From Amphiura filiformis (taxonomy: Eukaryota > Echinodermata > Ophiuroidea > Amphilepidida > Amphiuridae): 64,000 bases of DNA. The stretch lies in assembly GCF_039555335.1 (NCBI RefSeq), contig NC_092636.1, positions 2,220,464 to 2,284,463 on the forward strand, in the 5' to 3' direction. This document shows, in pieces, positions 46,001 through 53,082 of this stretch (its first letter is position 1; every line of letters starts with the position of its first letter). Under the pieces are notes generated by a model. That model was not told the DNA's origin, did not search any database, and worked only from the letters and a program-made list of their open reading frames with translations. Both the position numbers and the translations under genes were made by a program.

Positions 46001-46239
46001 AAAAGAAATTGAAATTGAAATACAAAGGCCTACCCTAATATTTTTCTTATTATTGTAATTATTGTCAAAGTGCATTCGTTTTGTGAAGATTATTTAACTA
46101 TAATTCTGTGTGTGTTGTTTGATATCCAGGTGACATTGGTGGTACGATGGGATTAATGGTCGGCATGAGTTTAATCACTGTCGTCGAAGTCTTTGATTAT
46201 CACTTGGTATGGTTATGGAGGCGATTCTGCAAGTCTTAA
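17927..46239 (+). CDS. Gene B: DEG/ENaC (ASIC-like) channel subunit, nine exons, one frameshift
   Basis: Complete gene with exons 17927-18150, 19090-19316, 19862-20199, 25513-25611, 27773-27927, 28158-28214, 29283-29433, 44649-44740 and 46130-46239. All junctions are GT/AG. Without the extra base in exon 5 the frame is 1452 nt, about 483 aa, normal for ASIC/DEG channels. Features in order: acidic N-terminus; gating motif TTHHG; TM1 (LVWAVLILVADSYLGYNIV) and FPAVTICNYN; a large extracellular domain with family cysteines; and TM2 with GLMVGMSLIT, where G-M-S sits at the G-x-S selectivity filter. It ends EVFDYHLVWLWRRFCKS. One additional T in the run at 27891-27893 shifts exon 5; the alternative frame resumes RRCGCRDHRYPG. 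Either this is a sequence error or the copy is a recent pseudogene. Intron 7 contains an 11.2-kb retrotransposon. Confidence 0.9.
18316..18861 (-). mobile_element. TTAA-ended MITE, family 1, copy 2
   Basis: Begins TTAAGGGTATGAACGTTTGG and ends TTTTAGATCCCTTAA. Opposite orientation to the copies at 2241 and 29844. Inverted arms carry GGGACAT..GAGCACATCAGACATATCG. In gene B intron 1. Confidence 0.8.
19090..19316 (+). CDS. Gene B exon 2 (TM1)
   Basis: 227 nt. LVWAVLILVADSYLGYNIVN is TM1, followed by NTVVGVTYVPDLHFPAVTIC. Acceptor TTCTCAG, donor AAG|GTATGT. Confidence 0.92.
19345..19542. mobile_element. hAT-like MITE with 8-bp target duplication
   Basis: Left end CAGTGGCGGCGCCA, right end GTAGCGCCACCACTG. 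Flanked by AAGTCATC on both sides (19337-19344 and 19543-19550). In gene B intron 2, 29 bp after exon 2. Confidence 0.85.
19862..20199 (+). CDS. Gene B exon 3 (extracellular)
   Basis: 338 nt. PINWTIYEDFLGGN, CKWRAVEPCDARSF, WGVCWTFNDPKNKS, LFLRMDVQQYEYVSGE; ends at AAGFK, phase 0. Confidence 0.92.
20961..21947. mobile_element. Nested DNA element with CACTG ends and GTGTTC motifs
   Basis: Ends TACACTGTAAATTGGCC and, inverted, ACATTTGCAGTGTA, with TA outermost. Rich in repeats of ACACATGACACGTGTTC (21018, 21168) and other GAACAC/GTGTTC half-sites in both end regions. Contains a tRNA-like segment and a (TTG)n run at 21623-21651. Confidence 0.6.
21340..21423 (-). pseudogene. tRNA-like segment (Pol III A and B boxes)
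   Basis: On the minus strand, TGGCCGAGCGATTAATGCG (21415-21397) resembles a Leu/Ser-type A box and GGTTCGAGCC (21363-21354) is a perfect B box within a pairing T-arm. The acceptor stem does not pair well, so this is more likely a tRNA pseudogene or SINE-type head than a working tRNA. Confidence 0.5.
23150..23575. repeat. Region of short dispersed motifs
   Basis: Words such as CTACTCCTAGCA, TTACGCCTGG and GCGCCGAC recur several times in direct and inverted order. Looks like a decayed internally repetitive element; no clear ends. Confidence 0.4.
23902..24286 (+). mobile_element. Mutator-like MITE, copy 1, 9-bp duplication
   Basis: 385 bp with ends CAGAGGATGATTTAAG and CTTAAATCATCCTCTG, flanked by ATTGCAATC on both sides (23893-23901, 24287-24295). 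Reverse complement of the element at 54670. Non-coding. In gene B intron 3. Confidence 0.85.
24296..24665. repeat. Five tandem ~72-bp units, each with a hairpin
   Basis: Each unit has a version of GTGATGAAAATCGTGATG then TTTTATTTCATCAC, which folds back (GTGATGAAA/TTTCATCAC). Units are joined by ATTACTTTGTTT-like spacers. Starts directly after the MITE at 23902-24286. Confidence 0.75.
24761..24824 (+). repeat. (GAT)n microsatellite
   Basis: About 21 uninterrupted GAT units. Confidence 0.95.
25098..25451 (+). repeat. Dispersed repeat next to gene B exon 4
   Basis: Second copy of the repeat at 5186-5560, same orientation on the plus strand, ending about 60 bp before exon 4. Confidence 0.7.
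25513..25611 (+). CDS. Gene B exon 4
   Basis: 99 nt, phase 0/0: VLLHPQGVRPVMKELGF, then SPGFETSVTVSYTK. The frame remains open into the intron, but the GTAAAA donor matches gene A. Confidence 0.9.
26260..26325. repeat. Strong stem-loop, 25-bp arms
   Basis: Arms 26260-26284 and 26301-26325 are inverse with one G:T difference (core GTTGATGCGTCTAATGCAC); the loop has its own CCCC/GGGG pairing. A decayed relative lies at 63370-63431. Confidence 0.8.
27126..27320. mobile_element. Small TA-flanked MITE
   Basis: Left end TACAGGCTGTATCAAAATGA, right end inverse (ATCATTTCGATACACCCTGTA with internal differences). TA at both edges suggests Tc1/mariner-like targeting. In gene B intron 4. Confidence 0.5.
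27773..27927 (+). CDS. Gene B exon 5, frameshifted
   Basis: 155 nt against 154 nt in gene A. Reads VVNMPPPYTNCRQEDLAPL and LCQQECKINYVV, then goes out of frame after an extra T (27891-27893). The +1 frame gives RRCGCRDHRYP, matching gene A. The donor CCAG|GTGAGC is directly followed by a TTTA microsatellite. Confidence 0.88.
27936..28035 (+). repeat. (TTTA)n microsatellite
   Basis: About 24 TTTA units starting a few bases after the exon 5 donor. Confidence 0.95.
28158..28214 (+). CDS. Gene B exon 6
   Basis: 57 nt between TTTTTTTTCAG and GAAG|GTTTGT. Phase 1 at both ends: GDAPVCGPKQLVECIYFYE, the conserved PGDAP..C block of ASIC-type channels directly after CRDHRYP of exon 5. Confidence 0.85.
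28520..28726 (-). mobile_element. Partial inverted copy of the 20464 element end
   Basis: Reverse complement of about 20464-20740: GGCAGCTACGCC at the right edge, GCCAGGGGGCGATCGCCCCC, GGGGCCCAAATAGGCAATTT, and CCAGGCTTATTGATAATAAT at left. The terminal CACTG is lost. In intron 6 of gene B. Confidence 0.65.
29283..29433 (+). CDS. Gene B exon 7
   Basis: 151 nt after TATTTCACAG: RFVRDGINCDCNESCSSENY, then GARTSIAYFPN and ITAIFNESENFIR. The C-D-C...C cluster and YFPN match the C.C..PC...Y....FPS block of the family. Ends at AG|GTATTT, phase 2. Confidence 0.88.
29610..29745 (+). repeat. GC-rich repeat, copy 1
   Basis: Contains AACGTGAACTGTTGTTTGAA and GAGCGTGAGGAGCCGGAGCG; the inverted copy is at 32660-32815. 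The two bracket about 3 kb of gene B intron 7. Confidence 0.7.
29844..30451 (+). mobile_element. TTAA-ended MITE, family 1, copy 3
   Basis: Longest copy, 608 bp: starts TTAAGGGATCTGGAATGAGC, ends TTCATACCCCATCCCTTAA. Both flanks are intact TTAA. Long imperfect inverted halves. In gene B intron 7. Confidence 0.82.
30452..32659. other. Gene B intron 7, no gene seen
   Basis: AT-rich intronic DNA with an imperfect ACA/ACAAC run near 32208-32240. No exon-like match found. Confidence 0.4.
32660..32815 (-). repeat. GC-rich repeat, inverted copy 2
   Basis: Inverse of 29610-29745 (GGGGCTTCGCCCCTGGACCC, CGCTCCGGCTCCTCACGCTC). Just downstream, a ~55-bp block beginning AGTTGACATCATGGGCTACA occurs twice (about 32832 and 33149), each after a G run. 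Confidence 0.7.
33419..36348 (-). repeat. Left LTR (3' LTR of the element), 2930 bp
   Basis: TG..CA bounded. Includes a ~138-bp-spaced duplication (block AATTGGGCATAGTAGCCCCG at about 33987 and 34125) and the 70-bp tandem array. The short frames inside appear in both LTRs and have no family signature. Confidence 0.93.
34431..34938 (-). repeat. 70-bp tandem repeat, seven units, left LTR
   Basis: Units share CTCAGGATTAACCCCGGGTA, CTCACAGGGCCGGCGTTAAT and CCCTACTCTCCATCTTAGTT. Seven full units plus a partial one; the third has an extra GC. Confidence 0.93.
36349..36362 (-). other. Polypurine tract
   Basis: Minus strand TGTGGGAGGGGGGC directly abuts the start of the 3' LTR, as expected for the plus-strand primer of LTR elements. 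Confidence 0.75.
36978..37565 (-). CDS. Element ORF 3: small single-pass membrane protein in env position
   Basis: 195 codons from ATG (MAGQFDVVFG). One strongly hydrophobic segment at about residues 8-33 (VMLGIVMASSVSGLLLLFYL) is followed by a positively charged WKVWMGDVKHRREK, suggesting an N-out, C-in membrane protein. The rest is hydrophilic. A pyrimidine-rich TTTTTGTTATTGTTGCAG lies just upstream and looks like a splice acceptor, consistent with a subgenomic spliced message as used by env genes. I recognise no fusion peptide or known env family; function unknown. Confidence 0.5.
   Translation of the reverse strand: MAGQFDVVFGVMLGIVMASSVSGLLLLFYLLWKVWMGDVKHRREKMWSRTWEARVEGKLNWLQERQRSEERERVATLSRIKVCDRRSQTDSPMPGGASGASREVYELNQGLIRLTCPGGVTGKKVKFPKGVGHSHPLPEVEPGESSKAEAVGPSRSRLVLEGEAEFKAGLSGLEESIVALRNLSGELEKKGGAGV
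37600..38181 (-). other. Element internal non-coding segment
   Basis: Between the end of ORF 2 and ORF 3. No domain or frame of note. Confidence 0.4.
38182..41328 (-). CDS. Element ORF 2: coiled-coil gag fused to integrase remnants
   Basis: About 1048 codons without a stop. The first ~440 residues are a highly charged Glu/Arg-rich coiled coil with repeated ERERAWEVER-like units. About residues 455-630 resemble a Ty3-type retrotransposon gag (FDGKTPWKDFIIHFEA, EDLVALLQREFGPRESEESY, ELFRGRPDTLEAAV). A tandem duplication of 35 residues (SEGSVWRGDQDWEGGSS twice) follows at about 38935-39130. Near residues 870-925 is a degenerate integrase zinc-binding region (VLPRGLQEQVLEEL, RQSYYWVGMGDDVRDYLQ) that has lost the usual His and Cys residues. 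It runs straight into a C-terminal GPY/F-like segment (GNFVWVCGN, GPYMVLANLPGGAVRV). Protease, RT, RNase H and the DDE core are absent, so the element must depend on enzymes supplied in trans. The initiator is unclear: the first codon is GTG and the frame opens further upstream. Confidence 0.8.
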   Translation of the reverse strand: MDTENSAEIGLYMTPLNDGEAPDPDSGDMGGEVDYPLALDDVVRVAQEKINVQLEMLHAMKREHKMDVVLWDKRNVEERRDVYEQMVYNQQRRRELEERERAWEGERKCEVSELEERRAVFDSQVEAWEISLSDRKARIEERERAWEVERAREVAELKKLRATVDIEAKTWEENKSSKSDSALSDKKAKFEEMESALSVRKAEFEESVRAWESERERDVNELEERRAAFEKDRYILNIQNDRREWELGRRLSALSDREAEIVERERIWEIERKLGIAKLEEQEATFGAEVETWEKSKSSERQKKDVKKERNKEKLRERIAEIHDREVRCEHEREEWERGVKAWEETKSKEIEELDAQKAECVARSRALEGSSAADLDREAAKVEKRREKFKAEKGVCEQVFRERQTDLTKWEAELKERERGLMELEVQIEERAKLVEGQCSPAIHGDGESSDCGVEVRPEKRPSEFDGKTPWKDFIIHFEACKAYNQWTEEAARYQLFTCCKDDALAILSVNDIDSREISYEDLVALLQREFGPRESEESYFQKLSRREQLKGETLAALGHEIKRLTALAYPGTEKLERDRIARRHFKNAVSDQELRAELFRGRPDTLEAAVCIAEEVESFLRIEKSRGCGKLGYSYVVGTEAVDNKVAEMEARIDSMDTSLKVVERMMRDTALKKVESKSPRAPQTADRQPRGSVSAGVYVRQKCVSRLLTVEGDSSVSSDTTEVVGESQGSMGGDRRLRKKEVVGRSEGSVWRGDQDWEGGSSREGGVHGDRRLRKKEVVGRSEGSVWRGDQDWEGGSSGGVRGVTLESIRHMQLQDRVFGPMLRGKIEGRKPVWGVVPQCYMRQWEVLSVKEGVLVRKWESPDGKMARWLIVLPRGLQEQVLEELCVTGAGGGLRTRNVLAVVRQSYYWVGMGDDVRDYLQYRGFDLDGVRRAAVSYDRSVVNNGMRPRGPGVHVKPGNFVWVCGNQVPGRVGGDSGGPYMVLANLPGGAVRVQRSRGSKPMVVSVNRVATCEGLDLKPWKCGIPVMEHERGPMVRASALKSGAN
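41343..41624 (-). CDS. Element ORF 1: short basic/acidic leader of gag
   Basis: 93 codons from an ATG 35 nt inside the primer-binding site. It has an Arg-rich stretch (ARRRRRLGRRSRRRHQK) and then an acidic tail. It overlaps the open part of the next frame by about 25 nt, so a single slip or indel near 41350-41370 would join the two. Whether this is programmed frameshifting or a mutation cannot be told from one copy. The frame can be extended upstream into the LTR, but the ATG at 41624 is the natural start. Confidence 0.55.
   Translation of the reverse strand: MSGRVEEEGRGARRRRRLGRRSRRRHQKTLSSHQECKIERIDRDGGSEEMPLGVEEDFGRYLERSDGEDSGIYLSEGMEVDIVEWSRVGRQRR
41659..41677 (-). other. Primer-binding site, tRNA-Leu type
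   Basis: On the minus strand TGGTGTCAGAAGTGGGATT lies three bases inside the 5' LTR. It is complementary to the 3' end of animal tRNA-Leu (ATCCCACTTCTGACA plus CCA), from my knowledge of those tRNAs. Confidence 0.8.
41681..44603 (-). repeat. Right LTR (5' LTR of the element), 2923 bp
   Basis: Collinear with the left LTR apart from scattered single-base differences (for example one fewer T or A in runs near 43324, 43348 and 43505). Should contain the promoter driving transcription leftward. Confidence 0.93.
42692..43196 (-). repeat. 70-bp tandem repeat, seven units, right LTR
   Basis: Same array and copy number as in the left LTR, including the GC-extended third unit and the variant seventh, so it was copied as part of the LTR rather than expanded afterwards. 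Confidence 0.93.
44649..44740 (+). CDS. Gene B exon 8
   Basis: 92 nt after CCCCCATCAG: KNYLDLRIFFEELSFESVVQ then VEAYPSASLI. This is the pre-TM2 segment (ASIC: ..DIFFE.L..E...Q..AYE). Donor A|GTAAGT, phase 1. It begins only 45 bp after the retrotransposon end at 44603. Confidence 0.88.
44812..45858. mobile_element. TACAGG-ended element(s) in intron 8
   Basis: Left end TACAGGGTGTATCAAAATGA; right end inverse ATCATTTTTGATACAGCTTG then TA. A second internal CAAAATGATTGGTACCCATC at 45646 is the inverse of GGGTACCAATCAATCATTTT near the right end, so two related elements may be nested. Resembles the element at 27126. Confidence 0.45.
46130..46239 (+). CDS. Gene B exon 9 (TM2, stop)
   Basis: 110 nt after TTTGATATCCAG. 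DIGGTMGLMVGMSLITVV, then EVFDYHLVWLW and TAA. Contains TM2 and the G-x-S filter (GMS). The cytoplasmic tail is very short. Confidence 0.9.
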
Positions 46240-46809
46240 CGTTAAGACACTGATAAGCAACACAATCGAAATATTGTGAATATAGTTTAATCAGCTCGTA
46301 ATAGGCGGGAAATGTTAGTCTTTTACCACTACGCCGAAAAGTAAACCCACGTTAAGAGTGCTATTAGTTGACCTGCCTGCTCCATATTTTGTGTGAGGGT
46401 GTGTGTGGGGGGGGGCGTGTGTGTGTGTGTGGGAGGGGATGTTTAAAGTAAACAAAGTATAAGATTTGAATTAATTATTAGTAATGCTTCTGGCCAGATG
46501 TCACAAGACAATTCTAAAAATTAAATATGTTGGTATTAATCCGCAATGTTATAAGGCCCGCCGATTAAGAACTGATCAAAGTATAGACTACCAAAAATAA
46601 TCCAAAGAACAAATCGTTACACTTTGTAAAACTGCTGAAGACATTGGAATTGATCAACATTGCACGGAAGAGAGGGTGACAGAAAATGTTCGAAGTCTTT
46701 TTCCCCATTATTGAATATACCGTCGTTTTTGGCAGTTTTGTACATTCTGCACCATCAGTGAATTAAAATAACACCAGTAACCTGAACAAAGGAGGGTTGA
46801 AGGCATCCG

Positions 46810-46815
46810 AATAAA
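46810..46815 (+). terminator. Possible poly(A) signal of gene B
   Basis: AATAAA about 570 bp after the gene B stop codon. Not decisive by itself. Confidence 0.25.
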
Positions 46816-48776
46816 ACAGTGAATTTTGTTTTTGTTTACGTTACGGAGGGTCAAATTAAGTTAATTAGTACAGTTTTCAGAGCAGTGAAAGCTCCTTGCG
46901 TGTTAAATAGTCACAATACATTACAACATAATCATCTGTCTGAAGATCATCTGCCTGTAGTCTGGTATCCACTCACTGGGCTATTATATCTCAGGCAATC
47001 AATACAACCTCACAAGCAATCAACACTGGCCACATATCTTGAACATTTACAATCTGTCTGACACAATGAGAATGATAGTGACTGTTATCTCATTTACATT
47101 ATGATGACAATGATATTGACCCTTCCATTCATGAGTAGTGATTGATCTCTGTATGGCATATCTGCTTAGCGGTGATGTCATATAACTCATGATCATCATT
47201 AATTATTTGTGTCGGGCGATCCAAACAAACATCGTGATAGCCACACACAGTCTGGCCCGAGGCACAGACTATCAAGTGTTTGTTTACCAGTGACCTTCAA
47301 TAAAATCGATACTGTAGTACAAACATGCTATATACAGGGTGTCCCTTAAAGAACTGTATCGTCAGAAACTTAATTGTTTGGGTATTTTAACGCCACAACT
47401 AAACAAAACTAAATACTTGGTGTGAATTTTGACAAAAAGACGAAATATTAAGATTAGAAATTTAATAACGTGGCATAATCACTGCGCATCATAATTTTAC
47501 TTCATTTACTGTATAAAACATACATCTTTTGACTCATTATGACACCAGATTTTTTCTTTTTTGAGAAACAAAATCCTTCCAAACTTTACATAGAGCCAAA
47601 AATTTATGCTTAAAAAGATTTTTTTTTTTTTTTTGGCATAACAATTTAGGGAATTTTGTTTTTTTTGTTAACGTTTGTTTTAATACGCAATCACTCAGGC
47701 ACACCCTTTCCAACGAAAAATGAAAACTTTAATCTCACCATTTTCCCTTCTGTTTTTTCTTCTCTTTTTTTCATTTTGCTTTTCACCTTTCCACATTTTC
47801 TTCTCAGACAACCCTTGTTTACCAAAAGTAATAAATTTTATTTAATTAATGACGACACAGCATTCTGTCATCCCTGTCTAGCCCCGCTCCAAAGGTTTGA
47901 CCTGGTTGTTAAACCGGCGCAGGCCAGATGTCAGAACTGCAAATCAAATGCAGCAAGATAGAGGTTGTAATATCGTGCACATAGCTACATATACCTTGCT
48001 GTGTATAGTAAACAGAGCACGTGTATTTTGCTCACTGGCAATTGAATACATGAATACAAAAGCCACCCAAGTCCATGGGAAGTAATTTTGAGAGAAAAAC
48101 CTGTGTATCATTTTAATTCCTTAAGTTAGATTTACCTGGTCAATATGGTAAGTTTTACGTGCAAATGAGTGTATTAAACTGTATAAAGTATGACGATTAG
48201 CATTTCAGGGAATTTGTAGGGTTCATTTTAAATTTTGGACTTGGGTGGTTTTTTGAACCATATACAAAGACAACAACGTTGGACTGAGATTACCACTAGT
48301 AAGATAATACAAAATAAAGCACACAGGTAATGTATAATGTTGAGAAGCATTCTGCCATGTAATATAAACCACACACGTTCCTTTATTAAACCCCTTTTTT
48401 TTCAAAAGTCACTCTCCAGCAATGAATGTGTTACAAGTGGACTTTTATACATACTGGATTTCAATCAATGTGTCACAAGACTCAAATCACGGAATTGGGT
48501 GGTTCTTTCATACATGCTATTTCTCACATGCTCAATAGACACAAAGGATGAATTTGAGTTGTTCTTTCATACATATGACAGGCCTATGTATAGCGACAAT
48601 TTCCCATGCTTAACTCAACTTGGCCAACGTATGGACTTGGGTGGGTTTTGTATTCATATATTCAATTGATACAAACAGAAGGTATCAATAAATGGGACAG
48701 TATGAATGGATCATTGTCGAAGTTTATGTTGTGATGAAGTTTGGAAGTCAACATGTGCGATGATGCCGAGTATTAG
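46816..48776. other. Intergenic, no gene seen
   Basis: AT-rich; a TATACAGGGTGTCCC motif at 47332 may be a decayed transposon end. T runs near 47620-47660. Frames present have no family signature. Confidence 0.35.
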
Positions 48777-49010
48777 GGAACAAACCAAAAGATCAATGAC
48801 GTCCTATAAACGAGTTTCGTTTAGGGGTGAGGGGTAAAAATACTCGATTACGTTTGTACAAAACCATCGGTCTGAAGAATGTGTCATTATTATTATTATG
48901 TCAAAATTTTCAACATTTCATTATTACGTTTCTGGCAGGGAGGGAGGGGGTCGGCTGAGAAATGAAACTAGTTACGTTTATAGGACGTCATCGATCTTTT
49001 GGTTTGTTCC
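48777..49010. mobile_element. Small inverted-repeat element
   Basis: Ends are GGGAACAAACCAAAAGATCA and its inverse TGATCTTTTGGTTTGTTCC with small differences, continuing into ATGACGTCCTATAAACG. Arms about 36 bp. A decayed relative seems present at 1045-1245. Confidence 0.65.
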
Positions 49011-50479
49011 GTATAGGGTCTACAGGGGTTTTAACAACATGGTGTATCGCCTAAACTTGGTCAGTTGTATTTGTAGTTGATGTTCTTACAGAGCTGAATA
49101 GATTTCGGGGTCATCCAAGGTCACCCAGGGTTCATCTGAGGTCAAATGACTAAAATCTGTCGTATGGGCATGAAACTTGGTGGGTACAGTCAACATTGCT
49201 AGGAAACTGTCTATACATACAAAAACTTCCAACACACGGCTCGGGTTGTTTTGGTAAAGCAATACCAACACCTGTTGTGAACTCGACACCACGAGGGGAT
49301 ATCCCATATCCCAACCCGTGCTCTGGGCATCTTGTAAAACATAAACATTACACAGCTGTGCGCCCTATTACATTTCCATATTATTTCCTTCTTTAATCAC
49401 CCCACACTCCCCATCCACCATCCAGGCTTCGCCCATACAGGGTTCTGAAAAGAAACTCACATCTAAACACAACCACTACCATACCACCACCCAACAACCT
49501 TGCACACCAACCGCGTATCCCGAAAACCGCGCAACCCGAGAATCGCTCTAGTTACATTATGAAGACAATGCTTTACTTCTGAATTATTCTTGAGGGGCTG
49601 TTATTATAGGGTCACTGTCATGTCATTTTGATGAGAAGTGGATGAGACCCCTTACTTCAGCTTAAGCTTATTATCAACACCTATGAATTATTATGCTGAG
49701 GAGCCAGCGTCATCTAAGTAGGACCTTTCTTGAGGATTTTTATTTCAATTTTTCTTGAGTAGTGTCATTTACAACCATATGAAAACTTTTATTGCTTTCT
49801 CAAGCTTTGGCTTTGGAAACCAGAAAGTGAATGTTTTCGACATTGTAACTGTGTATGCCATGTATATTTCTGTAAGGGAATGTGAATAAAAGTCACCTGC
49901 TATATGATGTGTACTTTTAAATTTATTTATTTCGTGATTCTTAATGACGATATCCTCTCATGAGATTAAGGTTACGCATTTACGCACTCTTAAGTTAAGG
50001 TTACACTTAGTTAAGGTTTAATGCCCATTCAGGGCTGAAGCCCAATATCAACAAAAATATCAAGGCCGCAAGCCCGTCAGGGATGAGGTCGGAAACTCCC
50101 ATAGTGAGGGCTTGCATCTATTGGAGTTTCAATAAATAATGGCCTCGCAGGACAAGAGCAATGCGTAATCTTAAGTAATCTATTTTTTACCCCTTAATTT
50201 CCCTCATTCTTTAGATTAATTTATAGTTTAAGCTTGATCGCTATTGTTTTAGGAGCAATATTGTTTCTTTGTAACCCTGCAGGTCAACCTTGAACAATTT
50301 TCATCCATCCATCTGTTTAAAACCAATTCCATCAGTTTAAACAGACACAAAGTCCATATTTTGCATATTCTATGGTCTCAAAATATAGCTTCAAAACGTT
50401 TTATATATATGGCATAAAACAGATGGTGTTATCACTGCACTAAAATGATTGGTATGATCATTTTCAGACCAGTTGTAGA

Positions 50480-51035
50480 ATGATTCATAAACTGGCCTCA
50501 AAAAGAAATTTATAATTTTTCACAAGGTCTTAAAATCCTCTCCATAAAAATGAACAAAAATTGCACACAGGATTACTTAAATACTCTACACCTTTCTGGA
50601 CCAAATTTCACATCCCATCAGATTTCTTTTGTTGGGTTCCAATTATTCGCCTGTGAATGTGATCCCGGAAGCTGTTCCATGTCAGTGCATTTTACTGTTG
50701 TGTCATTTGGAAAACGGCTTGTTTACTGACATGTGTTTAGACTAGAGTATTGAAGTTATCCTGTGTGTAATTTTTGTTCATGTACAGGCGAATAATTGGA
50801 ACCCAACAAAAGAAATCTGTTGGGATGTGAATTTTGGTCCAGGAAGGTGTTCCATGTCAGTGCATTTTGCTGTGATGTCAGTTGGACAACTGCTTGGTTA
50901 CTAGCATGTGTTTAGAGTAGAGTATTGAAGCAATCCTGTGTGCAATATTTGTTCATTTTTATGGAGAGGATTTTAAGATATGACCTTGTGAAAAATTATA
51001 AGTTTCTTTTTGAGGCCAGTTTATGATCATTTTGG
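50480..51035. mobile_element. Fold-back element with nested inverted arms
   Basis: ATCCTCTCCATAAAAATGAA at 50530 is the inverse of a block at 50950; CCCAACAAAAGAAATCTG at 50801 is the inverse of a block at 50620. Outer arm AAACTGGCCTCAAAAAGAAA recurs inverted at 51000-51020. Non-coding. Confidence 0.65.
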
Positions 51036-51465
51036 TGAGGTGACTAGGTTATACAAAAGACGTCTTTCTGCTCCTCATCCATTTGTTTAAAAATCCTTGG
51101 TTGAACTTTACAGTGTTGTACATGGTGTCTTAAAAGTTTGGAGATCATCTTGAACGTTTATAACGCTAGTATTTTAGCAACCGACAGCTAACATGAAGGT
51201 GTCTTTGAATAGAAGAAACACAATTATTATGACCCCAATAACCTGCCGACATAATAAATAAACTACGGTTAAATATTTGGGCATAGCACACGATAAACAA
51301 TACAATAATTTTACAACATTCATTTCCGGAACCTATGTATCCACTACCTCCTCTGAACATCTATACCAATTGCTCTCCATTCAATTCAATTGCAATATTT
51401 TAATATTGATATTCCTTATTATACATGTATATGATAAGATGTATTTTCATCTTGATATTCCTTAT

Positions 51466-51515
51466 TATACATGTATATGAGAACTGTTTAAAAACAGTTC
51501 TCATATACATGTATA
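51466..51515. repeat. 50-bp perfect palindrome
   Basis: 24-bp arms (GAGAACTGTTT next to the centre) with a 2-base loop. TTCCTTATTATACATGTATA also occurs as a direct repeat just upstream at 51411. Confidence 0.9.
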
Positions 51516-53082
51516 CACCAATCCGAGAAGCGTTTACTGTATTTGGCCCTCTATTGACGGCAACACAGATGTACCAGAGCGGGAGATTTAATTCGTAATT
51601 CAATACTCATGATTGTGTATTGAATATCACTGTTGTGTACAATTCCGGGTACAATTCTGTATAGCACACAATAAATAATGGATAGAACCCCCGACCTCGG
51701 GACACCGCAGTTTTACATCGGGGACACCGCAGTAATGGCGAAGTCGGATAGGTGTATAATAAGGAATATCAAGATGACATACAACACCAAGAAATGTGCA
51801 CTTATCTATTCTTTGATTTTGTGCAGAAATCGAGTCGGCAAAAGCTATCTACTTAAGTTGTGAAATTCCATTCTTCAATTCTTTGCTCTCTCATAAGACT
51901 CTTCCACCTGGACATATCTCTCAATAATTCGCAGTGGACGAGGAAAGACTGGAAGGTCAATATCCAAAAAAAAAATTGGTTTTTGTTTCGTTCAAAGTGT
52001 TCCAGTCTACATGGTCTAGGCATATGCAAAAGATTGAAAGTCAAATTTGATCTTCAGTTGGTGTTCCATCCTCATTATGACCGGGGTCAGGGGTGAAAGC
52101 GCTATTTGCATATACTCATCGTTAGGTTGGTTATTGGTTAAATTATTTCAATCTATCAGAATCAACTATATAAGGTAATGAATTTCGTCAAAGTTTCACA
52201 AGTAAAGAAGACGAAGAGAGAAATTCAAAATCCAATGTCAAAATTCTCAATGAGAAACACCCTTTTTTCTTACTGTATTGAGATGTTGCATTTGAGGTGT
52301 ACTTTGGATTGGTGTTTTATGTTGTAATTGGGAAGGAAAATGTATTAGGTTTAGTATCTAAATAATTGCACGAATTTACTCTTTCAAAATTTTGATTTCC
52401 CCTAGGCCAATCCTTGTGAAAGATAATGACGGTTCATATAGTCCGGTATGTACGGGAATTTAGTTATGACCTCCAACTTTTTTAGCTTCCTTTTATGGTC
52501 ATATAACACATTCAAGATGTTAACAAAAACAATTCCCGGCACTCCGGCCATATTCAAGGTCAATACAGCTGTCAACTTTCAAGTTTGACCTACCTGCGAC
52601 ATACCGTTCTTGAGTTATAAGCAAAAAGGTCAGTTTTTTTGCCACACAGGGCCAAAAATTAAAAATGCTCCGATTTCAACGAAAATGGTCTCAAAATGCT
52701 CGTCATGTAAAAGCAAGTCAAAAAAGGAATCCTTTGAACTCTCAAAAATGCTTTGTTATTGACAAAATTGGTCAATAAAGGTCAATTCCCATTGCAGCCT
52801 TAACCACAACCTATGTTGTGATATTTCCCAGGTAACAAAACAACCTTTGACCGAATGATATAATTTTTACCGTTAGATTTGGATGAATATAGTCAGACAA
52901 TGTTTGTTTTATAATGACCGTATAATGATATCACTTGGGTTTTTCTCATACCATGAGATAGTTTGCAAAATATCCAATGTCTCAAATCGCTGAAATCATT
53001 ACATAAAATGGTGTTACTTTGTATTAATTTAGCATTCGTCACTATCGTAAATCACAGGGAATATTCTCATTAAGAAATTTCC
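51516..53082. other. Intergenic, no gene seen
   Basis: A block at about 52560-52710 (TTTGACCTACCT, TTGAGTTATAA, GCTCCGATTT) resembles 33260-33395, so an old dispersed repeat is present. Nothing else recognised. Confidence 0.4.
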
